DNA from: Bacillota bacterium
GTDB taxonomy: Bacteria > Bacillota > Clostridia > Tissierellales > Peptoniphilaceae
NCBI GenBank assembly: GCA_030532225.1
Contig: JAUNLQ010000007.1
Coordinates: 1 to 58,172 of the forward strand
Length of the DNA stretch: 58,172 bases
Direction: 5' to 3'
Part shown: positions 1 through 7,476 of the stretch, piece after piece
Layout of the letters: each line of letters begins with the position of its first letter
How positions within the stretch are numbered: position 1 is the first letter of the stretch
Notes under the pieces: generated by a model
Database searches by the model: none
What the model was told of the DNA's origin: nothing
What the model saw: the letters and a program-made list of their open reading frames with translations, nothing else
Position numbers and translations under genes: made by a program

Positions 1-90
1 GATGGATGGATAGGTTAGGATAAATCTATCCCCCAACGGTTGACACAGAACCATTAGAAAAACTCAAAACAGGAAGTTTTCGAAAACATA

Positions 91-119
91 AAGACAGGTT
101 TGAAAGAGCCTGTCTTTTT
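91..119 (+). terminator. Rho-independent terminator of an upstream plus-strand unit
   Basis: An 8-bp perfect stem (AAGACAGG at 91-98 with CCTGTCTT at 109-116) is followed by a short T run. It must end a plus-strand transcript that begins before the window. Positions 1-90 hold no open frame of useful length. They contain a GGATAG/CTATCC inverted repeat and could be the 3' end of a structured RNA or an untranslated tail, but I cannot name it. Confidence 0.75.
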
Positions 120-130
120 ATAATTTCAAA

Positions 131-172
131 AAAAGAAAGCCTTCAACTAAAGCTAGTTTAAGTTGAAAGCTT
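131..172 (-). terminator. terminator of the LTA-synthase-like gene
   Basis: Read on the minus strand, a stem of about 12 bp (AAGCTTTCAACT with AGTTGAAGGCTT, one mismatch) is followed by a run of T. It begins six bases past the stop codon of the minus-strand gene and faces the plus-strand terminator at 91-119. Confidence 0.7.
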
Positions 173-177
173 GTCTA

Positions 178-2556
178 TTAATATTCATCTAAAATTTTAT
201 AGGATCCATTTGTTTCATAAAAGACTAAGATACCCTTATTATAAAGGTCTTCTAAAAGATTTATATTAAAGTTTCTTTGGTCCACTATTAGGCCATAAAG
301 CTGGTGGGCACTAATAAAATCTTTTAGGTCTGAGTCTTTAACACTTTGGCCCCTTAAATCTATTATAATATTTTCAAAACCATTTGATTGGGCAAAGTAA
401 TACTTATCAAAGGATGGAATTATTAAAAGGTGGTTGGCCTTGGCTTGAGGAATTTCAAATCTAAGATTCCTATAAATTTCATGGTCTTCTTCGTCAGTAT
501 TAAAGGCCAAGACTACATTTTCATTAGAGGACAGCCAGTAGTATAAATATTCCATAAGACTTTGGTCCTTGTCATCTAAAACCAACCTATCCCTATTTAA
601 GTTATATGAAAAGTTCACTCCTATATACTTATTTGAGTCTGCTAGAGTTTTTATATCATCTAGGCTGTTATCTTTAGATTTAACTATGGTCAACTGAGAC
701 AGGTCGCTTTTTTTCTGGTCTTCAATTGATGCGAAAAGATCCTTTCCTTGGACCAAGTTTTTTATTAAGTCATTGGCCAAAATATAGTTAGAAAAATTAA
801 TTTCATAGATTACTTGGTCATAAATGTCCCTATACTGGTAGATGTCAGTATTTTGGTAGTCAGGCCTTTTTTCTGCTTTAAAGTCATCAAAAAGCTCTGT
901 AGCTGAAACAATGAAGATAGTGTCCTTGTCTATAAAAGATCCCTTTCTCATTATAGTCTGGGCTTTTACATTGTTGTAGCCTTCATAGTTATTAAGATCT
1001 ACTCCAAACATTAGGCCCTTTTTGTTTTCTACGCCTAAAAGGTTTAGGATTGTAGGCATAAAATCAATTTGGGAGCCTAGTTTTTCTTCTGTATAGCCTA
1101 GGTCTGCTCCTGGACAGTTTATAATCAAAGGCACATTCATAATTAGGTCGTAGTTATATTTCTTGCCGAAAAAATCATTCATCATGTCTATGATTTCCTT
1201 AGAAGAGTTGGGAATGGCAAAATGGTCCCCATAAATTGCCAGTAGAGATTGGTCATAAAGTCCTTCTTCTTTCAAGTCTTCTATAAATTGTCCTAGGGCT
1301 TTGTCAGCATAGTGGATGCTATTTAGGTAGTCTCCTAAAATCGTATCTTTATGGTCTTCTAAAAGGTCAATTTCCTTGTACTTTTCAGGCAGGGAAAATG
1401 GATTGTGAGAAGACAGGCTAACCATAAAGGCGTAGAAAGGCTTGTCCTTGGCCTGCAAGTCTTTTAAATAGGTCATTGATTGTTGATAAAAATCCTGATC
1501 AGCTAGACCTAGTTCAATTACATCTCCAATTTGGTAGTCTTCTTCAGAAAGAAATCTTTCAAAGCCTTGTCCTATATAGGCATAGTTTCTATTCCAAAAG
1601 TCTTTTTCGTAGCCATGAAAGGCCCAGGCAGAATAACCTGCATCTCTCAAAACCCTAGGAAGTCCATAAAAAGTATTGTCAGCATATTGGCTATAAGTTG
1701 GGCTTTCCATAGAAGGGTGGAGGGAGTTGTTAGATACAAATTCTGCATCTGAAGTATTTCCTCTGCCTAAAAGTTGGTAGTAGTCACTATAGTAAATAGA
1801 AGCTTGGTCCTTTATTAGTTTATTTAAGTTGGGAGTTATTTCTTGGCCATTGTATTCTAAGCCAATTACAAAGTTTTGTAGGGCCTCAACTTGGACAACA
1901 ATTAAGTTTTTTCCCTTAGCAAGACCTGTTAAATTTCCTTCTTTAAAGGCAGTTCTTTCCTTTAAGAAATCAATGTCCTTTTGGCTGTAAGGATTTTTCT
2001 TTTCTATTTGGACCTTTTTGGCAAACTTGGTCTTATAAATATCATAAACATGGTAAGAATAAAATTCTTGGAAATACAAGGTGTTAAGGCTAGACTTAAA
2101 AGTAAAAGCAAAAAACAATCCACTGACTAAAAGTCCAGCTGCCAAGGCTATTAGTAGTTTTCCTTTTTTAGAAAAAATATCCTTCTTTGAAAAAATCAAA
2201 TAAAGATAAAATAAAGGCAGATCTAACAAGGGCAAAAGAGACTTAAAATTAATCAAGGACAACAAAGATCCTGTAACATCTCCAAGCATTGTAGTCATGG
2301 CTAGCATTTTAACTGAAGGCAACATGTTAAAATAGGAAAAATACATAGTATCAGCAAAAACAATTGCAGAAAAAATTGTATAAAAAATTCCCAGATACAG
2401 CTTCCATCTTTTCTTGGCTAGGCCAGCAATAAAAAAAGACAGGAACAAGGAAATAAGTACAGTTACTGTTCCTACTAAAAATGTAGAATGGGCAACTTGA
2501 GTAAAGTGCAAAAAATATATAGTTTTAAAAATAAATAATATAGATAAAATAATCAT
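178..2556 (-). CDS. ltaS: LTA synthase family sulfatase-fold membrane protein with a degenerate GDPD-like C-terminus
   Basis: The 792-residue protein has about five N-terminal membrane helices (residues 1-155) and an extracellular alkaline-phosphatase/sulfatase-fold domain (about 215-530). Visible landmarks are VQVEALQ (metal Glu), GNTSDAEF with the expected catalytic Thr at residue 268, SLSSHNPF, and YGDH near the end of the domain (metal Asp/His). LtaS-type enzymes polymerise glycerol phosphate from phosphatidylglycerol on the outer membrane face. About 160 extra C-terminal residues follow. A stretch beginning DNSLDDIKTL, then YIGVNF and RLVLDD, follows the order of glycerophosphodiester phosphodiesterases (ENTLEA, IELDV, VVxHDD) but lacks their catalytic His/Glu. 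The ATG follows AGAGGTGA. The family call is firm; the substrate is inferred. Confidence 0.85.
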   Translation of the reverse strand: MIILSILFIFKTIYFLHFTQVAHSTFLVGTVTVLISLFLSFFIAGLAKKRWKLYLGIFYTIFSAIVFADTMYFSYFNMLPSVKMLAMTTMLGDVTGSLLSLINFKSLLPLLDLPLFYLYLIFSKKDIFSKKGKLLIALAAGLLVSGLFFAFTFKSSLNTLYFQEFYSYHVYDIYKTKFAKKVQIEKKNPYSQKDIDFLKERTAFKEGNLTGLAKGKNLIVVQVEALQNFVIGLEYNGQEITPNLNKLIKDQASIYYSDYYQLLGRGNTSDAEFVSNNSLHPSMESPTYSQYADNTFYGLPRVLRDAGYSAWAFHGYEKDFWNRNYAYIGQGFERFLSEEDYQIGDVIELGLADQDFYQQSMTYLKDLQAKDKPFYAFMVSLSSHNPFSLPEKYKEIDLLEDHKDTILGDYLNSIHYADKALGQFIEDLKEEGLYDQSLLAIYGDHFAIPNSSKEIIDMMNDFFGKKYNYDLIMNVPLIINCPGADLGYTEEKLGSQIDFMPTILNLLGVENKKGLMFGVDLNNYEGYNNVKAQTIMRKGSFIDKDTIFIVSATELFDDFKAEKRPDYQNTDIYQYRDIYDQVIYEINFSNYILANDLIKNLVQGKDLFASIEDQKKSDLSQLTIVKSKDNSLDDIKTLADSNKYIGVNFSYNLNRDRLVLDDKDQSLMEYLYYWLSSNENVVLAFNTDEEDHEIYRNLRFEIPQAKANHLLIIPSFDKYYFAQSNGFENIIIDLRGQSVKDSDLKDFISAHQLYGLIVDQRNFNINLLEDLYNKGILVFYETNGSYKILDEY

Positions 2557-2716
2557 CAGTCACCTCTAGAAGATTTTATATCATAGGAGGGCAGATGTAA
2601 AGTTAATATTAAATCTACAACATGAGACTGTAAAATTCTTTGAAATATTCAAAAGCAAAAAAGAAAAATATAGCAAAGAATAAATAAAAAAACTAACAAA
2701 AATATAAAAAATATAG

Positions 2717-2722
2717 TATAAT
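2717..2722 (+). promoter_or_regulatory. -10 box of arcA
   Basis: A perfect TATAAT lies in an A/T-rich stretch 142 bases before the arcA ATG. The -35 region (TAACAA, 17 bases upstream) is weak. A start near 2730 would give a leader of about 134 nt. The region from 2557 to 2710 between the divergent genes holds nothing else I can identify. Confidence 0.5.
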
Positions 2723-2729
2723 ATAAGCA

Positions 2730-2863
2730 TCCAAGAAATAATTTTTTATTGTTGATTATAGAGGAAGATTTTAGGTCTTTCTCTTTTTTTGTATAAATAG
2801 GAAAACCTTAGCAATCGACAATAAAGATACTTATTTTCTATATTAGACTTGAGGAGGAAAAAG
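2730..2863 (+). promoter_or_regulatory. arcA leader with internal terminator, candidate attenuator
   Basis: The leader contains a long-range stem: TTTATTGTTGAT (2745-2756) can pair with ATCGACAATAAA (2814-2825), 12 bp with one G-U pair. Inside it sits an intrinsic terminator (2761-2790). No leader-peptide frame with an ATG is evident. The arrangement suggests that transcription into arcA is conditional. The sequence matches no riboswitch family that I recognise. Confidence 0.45.
2761..2790 (+). terminator. intrinsic terminator inside the arcA leader
   Basis: GAGGAAGA (2761-2768) pairs with TCTTTCTC (2776-2783, one G-U) and is followed by seven T residues (2784-2790). It stands 74 bases before the arcA start codon and downstream of the best -10 box, so it can stop arcA transcription early. 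Confidence 0.65.
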
Positions 2864-4090
2864 ATGACAAAAAATCCAATCCACATAGGATCAGAAATTG
2901 GTAAATTAAATTCAGTTGTCTTGCACAGACCTGGTAGGGAACTTCTAAATGTTACACCTGAAATAATGGGCGAACTATTATTTGACGAAATTCCTTTTTT
3001 AGATGCAGCTAGGGAAGAACATGACGCCTTTGCCCAAGTATTAAGGGACAATGGAGTAGAAGTGTTTTATTTAGAAAAACTAGCAGCAGAAGCTATTACT
3101 AGCCAAGAAATTAGAGATGAATTTATTGCTACTTATTTAGATGAAGCTGGAATTATTATTCCTAGGGAAAGACTTTTCGTTGAAGAAATTTTTAAAGATC
3201 TAAATAATCAAGATTTGGTTTTGAGAATGATGGAAGGTACTAGAAAAAGTGAAATTCCATCTTATACTAAAAAGACCCTGGCAGAAATGGTAGGAACTGA
3301 CAACAATTTTGTTATCCAACCTATGCCTAACCTGTATTTTACTAGGGACCCTTTCTCTTTTATAGGCAATGGTGTAGCTGTAAACCACATGTGGTCTAAT
3401 ACTAGAAGAAGAGAAACTCTTTTTGGAAAAATGATTTTTGACTACCATCCAATGTTTAAAGATGCTGGTATTAATAGGTGGTATGACAGGACCAGTCTTC
3501 CTTCAATAGAAGGTGGAGACATAATAGTTTTATCAGACAAGGTTGTAGCAGTTGGAGTATCCCAAAGAACCAAGGCACAAGCAGTTGAAAAATTTGCCGA
3601 AAATCTTTTAAGTGGTGATGCTGGCTATGAAACAGTTTTAGCCTTAACTATTCCACAAAAACACTCCTTTATGCACCTAGACACAGTCTTTACTATGGTT
3701 GACAAGGACCTGTTCACCCTTCATCCAGAAGTAGACGAAACCCTTTGTGTTTTCTCCTTACAACTTGAAAATGGAGAGATTGTAACTAGGGAAGAATCTC
3801 ATATTATTGAAAAAGTTCTAATGAAGTTCTTAGAGATAGATGAGGTGCACCTAATTAGAGAAGGATCAGGAACTGTTATGGACGCAGTTAGGGAACAATG
3901 GTCAGATGGCTACAACACCTTGGCCATAGCTCCAAGAGAAGTTGTAGTTTATGACAGAAACACCTTGACTAATGCAGAACTTGACAAATTCGGTGCCAAG
4001 ATTCACGTTATTAAATCAGGGGAACTTTCTCGTGGTAGAGGGGGCCCAAGATGTATGTCTATGCCAATTAATAGAGATGATGTAAAATAA
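2864..4090 (+). CDS. arcA: arginine deiminase
   Basis: This 408-residue enzyme hydrolyses arginine to citrulline and ammonia, the first step of the arginine deiminase pathway, in the cytoplasm. The family signatures are all present: FTRDPF, GGDIIVLS, the MHLDTVFT substrate-binding block, and the C-terminal RGGPRCMSMP carrying the nucleophilic Cys at residue 397. The start is the ATG at 2864, seven bases after GAGGAGG; an in-frame TTG at 2849 lies at the edge of this ribosome binding site and is not the start. arcB, arcC and arcD are not adjacent, so the gene is a stand-alone unit here, with its own promoter, structured leader and terminator. Confidence 0.97.
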   Translation: MTKNPIHIGSEIGKLNSVVLHRPGRELLNVTPEIMGELLFDEIPFLDAAREEHDAFAQVLRDNGVEVFYLEKLAAEAITSQEIRDEFIATYLDEAGIIIPRERLFVEEIFKDLNNQDLVLRMMEGTRKSEIPSYTKKTLAEMVGTDNNFVIQPMPNLYFTRDPFSFIGNGVAVNHMWSNTRRRETLFGKMIFDYHPMFKDAGINRWYDRTSLPSIEGGDIIVLSDKVVAVGVSQRTKAQAVEKFAENLLSGDAGYETVLALTIPQKHSFMHLDTVFTMVDKDLFTLHPEVDETLCVFSLQLENGEIVTREESHIIEKVLMKFLEIDEVHLIREGSGTVMDAVREQWSDGYNTLAIAPREVVVYDRNTLTNAELDKFGAKIHVIKSGELSRGRGGPRCMSMPINRDDVK

Positions 4091-4100
4091 ATTTATAGAA

Positions 4101-4146
4101 AAGCAAAAGCCTCCAGATGAAAAATTTGGAGGCTAATATTTTTATT
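4101..4146 (+). repeat. 46-bp direct repeat, copy 1 (arcA terminator)
   Basis: This 46-base block is identical to 5021-5066. It contains an AGCCTCCA/TGGAGGCT hairpin (4108-4115 with 4127-4134) followed by a T-rich tail, so it acts as the arcA terminator. The bases on either side of the two copies differ, which defines the repeat ends. Confidence 0.9.
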
Positions 4147-4267
4147 GTCGAATTTTATTCTTGTAAAGAACTTCTCATAAAAATCAAAAATGGATATAAG
4201 AGTAATATTTGAAGATATAGAAAATGGATTTAAATTTGGGGAAAAGTTTACAAAAAACTTGATATGT

Positions 4268-4273
4268 TATAAT
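4268..4273 (+). promoter_or_regulatory. -10 box of the orphan gene
   Basis: A perfect TATAAT is preceded by TTTACA at 4247-4252 with a short 15-base spacer. It lies inside the segment between the two 46-bp repeats, so the orphan gene appears to carry its own promoter. Confidence 0.45.
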
Positions 4274-4358
4274 CTAATAGTTGTGAAGGTCAAATGAAAA
4301 CAACTTTAATAAAAAAAGGGATGGTTAATAGCTATTAATATAAGAGGGGGGGCTAATT

Positions 4359-5021
4359 ATGTTCAAATCGCAAAAAAATTTTTCAGCTAAAAAAATTATA
4401 TCATTGCTTCTATTATTATCTATGATAATTGGCATTTTTCTATTTTGGGAAAAAAATCCGACAAAAATTGAACTGTCAAATTTATCTAGCTATTCTTTTG
4501 AAGAACTTTATAAAACAAAGGAATTGATCGGGATAGATACATTTTATAATAGTAATGCTGACCTAGAAGATATATATTTTCTGACTTTAGATTTAAATTT
4601 TAAAAATAAACAATTTGAATATCTTGACTATACTTATTTATTTTTTGATGGTAGAGATGTTTTTGAACAAAAAGTTGATATAACAAGGCAGGGAAAGCTA
4701 ATTTTTCCTAGAAAAGAAGCCAGTAGACTACGAATAAACTATAAAAGCCTTCCTAGCTTTTATGAAATAGAAGATATGCTTTTGTCTTTAGAACAAGCTT
4801 CTTGGATTGAATTTTTTAATGTATCAGACGAAGATGATATTGACTTTAACTTTGTTGGTCTAATAAAAAACAATGAAGATAAGCTTAATAATTCAGATGT
4901 ATATTTTTTAAAAGATAATAAAATTCAATTAAAGGATTCTAATGACATTTTTAATCATAAGGAAATTTATTATTTATGGACTGTTAGAATAAAGGATGAA
5001 ATTAATTATCTTTGCATATAA
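4359..5021 (+). CDS. orphan membrane-anchored protein of unknown function
   Basis: I do not recognise this 220-residue protein. A basic N-terminus (KSQKNFSAKK) precedes one hydrophobic helix (about residues 13-29) without a lipobox. The remaining ~190 residues would lie outside the cell; they are rich in Asp, Asn, Tyr and Phe, with only one Cys, two residues from the end. The ATG follows a G-rich ribosome binding site (AAGAGGGGGG). The gene is flanked by two identical 46-bp terminator copies, the second starting at the last base of its stop codon, and looks more A/T-rich than its neighbours. These points suggest recent gain or local duplication of the segment. The reading frame is believable; the function is unknown. 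Confidence 0.7.
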   Translation: MFKSQKNFSAKKIISLLLLLSMIIGIFLFWEKNPTKIELSNLSSYSFEELYKTKELIGIDTFYNSNADLEDIYFLTLDLNFKNKQFEYLDYTYLFFDGRDVFEQKVDITRQGKLIFPRKEASRLRINYKSLPSFYEIEDMLLSLEQASWIEFFNVSDEDDIDFNFVGLIKNNEDKLNNSDVYFLKDNKIQLKDSNDIFNHKEIYYLWTVRIKDEINYLCI

Positions 5022-5066
5022 AGCAAAAGCCTCCAGATGAAAAATTTGGAGGCTAATATTTTTATT
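5021..5066. repeat. 46-bp direct repeat, copy 2 (shared terminator)
   Basis: Identical to 4101-4146, 920 bases away. It ends the orphan gene on the plus strand and overlaps the last two bases of the converging rqcH stop codon (5065-5067), so it may serve both directions. Confidence 0.9.
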
Positions 5067-6795
5067 AAATTTTTTCTGGCTTGGCAGATGATACTAATAT
5101 GGTTTCAAAGTCTACATAGTTTACTAGGCCAGGTTTGTTGGCTGGGTGTCTTTTTACATTTTGTTTTTTGGTATAGTCTACTTCAACTGCTCCTGAGTCT
5201 CTGGCCTTGGAGTTATAGGCTGCCAGTTTAGCTGCAAAGTCTATAACTTGGTCTGGTAGGTTTTTCCCTTCAGTTTTTACTATTACATGAGAGCCTGGAA
5301 GACCTTGGATATGGAACCAGTAGTCGTCACGCCTGGCTACCTTATGGGTAAGAAAGTCATTTTCTCTGTTGTTTTTGCCAACATAGATTTTAAAGCCTTG
5401 GTAGTCATATTCTTTACTTTCTGCTTGCTTAGATTTTTTCTTCGTATATTTTTTCTTATTTCTTCTAATGTAACCTTCTTGGATTAGTTCGTCTTTTATT
5501 TCGTCTATGTCTGATGGCTGATCTGCCAGTTGGATTTGGGATAGAACAGAGTCTAAATATTGGATTTCCAAGGCAGTTTCATAAATTTGTTTATTTAAAA
5601 TATTTTCTGCATTTTTCAGTTTTGCATATTTTTTATAATACTTTTGGGCATTTTGTGGGCCTGAAAGTTTTACATCAAGGGGAATTAGGATTTTTTCCAA
5701 GTCTTCTGAATAAAAATTGTCTAGAGAAATTTCACTGAGTCCAGCTTGAATCTTGTGAAAGTTTGCAGACAAAACATCTGCATAGACCTTATATTTCTCG
5801 CGATTTTCTGCTTCTAAAAGATCCCTTTCTAGCTTGCTCTTTTTTGATTTATCCTTGGACAATTTGTTGGCAACTAATTTTCTAAGGGCCTGGGATTTTT
5901 GGCCCATTCTGTCGTCCTTGTCCCTCTTGTAGTAGACTGCATCTAACATTTGAGATGGATTAGAAAAAGTTTTTTCTTCTAGGCCAGCCATAGACTCTAG
6001 CTCTAAGACGTGGAAGTCTAGGATTTTTCCTCCTTGGAGGTAGACTCTTGGCTTATAGTCCTTGGTTTTTATTTCCTTAATTAGTCCTAAAAGTTCTATA
6101 AAAACTTTGGACTTTTCTTCATCATCTAGAGAAGACACAGGTCTGTCTGGATCTAGACTAGCCCTTGCTGCAACTTCTTGGCCAATAGCCTTGGAAAAGC
6201 CTGTAAAGGATGTAAAGATACCCTTGGCTAGGGTCCTTGCTCCTTGTAAGGCTTGTAGTTTTTCTTTAATTTCATCTTCACTAGCCCTATAAAGGTCTAG
6301 CTTGGTCTGGTCTTCTATATATACATAGGCAAGGTGGGGAAGGACTTCTCTTACTCTAGACATGGTAAAGTTGACCCTTTTTATGGCGTCAACAATTACT
6401 CTGTCTTGGTCTAACAAAATAATATTAGAGTGTCTGCCCATTATTTCTACTACTAGGGACTTTTGGATTTTCTCACTAAAGTCATCCCAGGCATCAAAAA
6501 TTAGTTCCACAACTCTGTCGTTACCATATTGGACCACATCTGTTAAGACTGCACCATTTAAGTGCTTGCGCAAGACCATAGAAAAAATAGGAGCCTGTTT
6601 AGGGCTGTCCTTTTTCTCCTCAGTCAAATAAATTCTAGGATTGTTACCTGAAGAGGATATTAATAAGTTATATTTTCTAAATTTTATATTTATTTCATCA
6701 TTTTCTACTTGGTAAATCTTATCTACTCTAAGGCCTACAAGGGTGGACTTAAGTTGGTCTACTAGGGCCCCAGTTACAATACCATCAAATGCCAT
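5065..6795 (-). CDS. rqcH: Rqc2-type ribosome quality control factor (NFACT family)
   Basis: The 576-residue protein begins MAFDGIVTGALVDQL, the NFACT-N signature, followed by a central coiled-coil region (about 290-430) and the NFACT-C domain with HKVARRDDYWFHIQGLPGSH near residue 500. RqcH binds 50S subunits carrying stalled peptidyl-tRNA and adds alanine tails that mark the chain for degradation. Older annotations call the family fibronectin-binding protein. The gene is monocistronic, with AAGGTGAT before the ATG, and converges on the orphan gene across the duplicated terminator. Confidence 0.93.
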   Translation of the reverse strand: MAFDGIVTGALVDQLKSTLVGLRVDKIYQVENDEINIKFRKYNLLISSSGNNPRIYLTEEKKDSPKQAPIFSMVLRKHLNGAVLTDVVQYGNDRVVELIFDAWDDFSEKIQKSLVVEIMGRHSNIILLDQDRVIVDAIKRVNFTMSRVREVLPHLAYVYIEDQTKLDLYRASEDEIKEKLQALQGARTLAKGIFTSFTGFSKAIGQEVAARASLDPDRPVSSLDDEEKSKVFIELLGLIKEIKTKDYKPRVYLQGGKILDFHVLELESMAGLEEKTFSNPSQMLDAVYYKRDKDDRMGQKSQALRKLVANKLSKDKSKKSKLERDLLEAENREKYKVYADVLSANFHKIQAGLSEISLDNFYSEDLEKILIPLDVKLSGPQNAQKYYKKYAKLKNAENILNKQIYETALEIQYLDSVLSQIQLADQPSDIDEIKDELIQEGYIRRNKKKYTKKKSKQAESKEYDYQGFKIYVGKNNRENDFLTHKVARRDDYWFHIQGLPGSHVIVKTEGKNLPDQVIDFAAKLAAYNSKARDSGAVEVDYTKKQNVKRHPANKPGLVNYVDFETILVSSAKPEKI

Positions 6796-6863
6796 AATTT
6801 ATCACCTTAAATAATTATAACATAAAGACCTAGCCTTTGGTATAATAGACCTTGGAGGGAAAT

Positions 6864-7466
6864 ATGCACATATACTTAACTAGACATGGACAAACCCAGT
6901 GGAACTTAATCAACAAAATCCAAGGCCACCTAGACTCGCCCCTAACAGACCAGGGCATAGCAGATGCAAAAAATCTTGGCCTTAGATTAAAAGATATAAA
7001 ATTTGATATTGCCTACAGCTCTGACCAAAAAAGAGCCATAGACACAGCTGAAATTATTTTAGACTCAAGGGCGCCTCTTAAAACTACCAAGGCCCTTAGA
7101 GAAATTGGCGTAGGCCAGTGGGAAGGCATGTTTTATGAAGATATCCAAAGACTTTATCCAGAAAATTTTAAGCTATATAAAACAGACCCAGAAAAATATG
7201 TAGCAAGTCCAGGGGGAGAGGACTATAAAGACTTTGAAAAAAGGGTAAAAGACTTTGTAGAGGATTTAAAAAAGTCCCCTTATGAAAATATCCTAATAGT
7301 AACCCATGGTTTAACCTATATGATGTTATTAAATATTTTCGAAGCCAAGGCCTTAAAGGAAATTACAAAAAGAGTCCTGCCCCATGGCACTGGTCTAAGT
7401 CATATTGAATATGACCAAGGAACCTTTAAAATCTTGGCAGAAAATTGTATAGAACACTTAGAATAA
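6864..7466 (+). CDS. histidine phosphatase family protein (phosphoglycerate-mutase-like)
   Basis: The 200-residue protein opens with YLTRHGQTQWN, the RHG phosphohistidine motif, and has VTHGLTYMML around residue 150 carrying the second catalytic His. The fold dephosphorylates small metabolites. Members include alpha-ribazole phosphatase (CobC), and a cobamide gene pair lies 6 kb away, but nothing adjacent ties this gene to that pathway. The start is the ATG at 6864, a few bases after GGAGGG; the TTG at 6852 sits at the edge of that ribosome binding site. It is followed 10 bases later by pepF, so the two are likely co-transcribed. The substrate is unassigned. Confidence 0.85.
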   Translation: MHIYLTRHGQTQWNLINKIQGHLDSPLTDQGIADAKNLGLRLKDIKFDIAYSSDQKRAIDTAEIILDSRAPLKTTKALREIGVGQWEGMFYEDIQRLYPENFKLYKTDPEKYVASPGGEDYKDFEKRVKDFVEDLKKSPYENILIVTHGLTYMMLLNIFEAKALKEITKRVLPHGTGLSHIEYDQGTFKILAENCIEHLE

Positions 7467-7476
7467 GGAGGAAAAA

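Noticed and set aside
1..90. 3' end of RNase P RNA or tmRNA at the window start
   Set aside because: An ACAGAACC word and a hairpin looked suggestive, but the conserved 3' motifs of these RNAs are missing, and the RNase P RNA gene begins at the other end of the window.
2557..2716. ArgR or ArcR (Crp-type) box before arcA
   Set aside because: TGTAAA words occur, but no palindrome with the required spacing was found.
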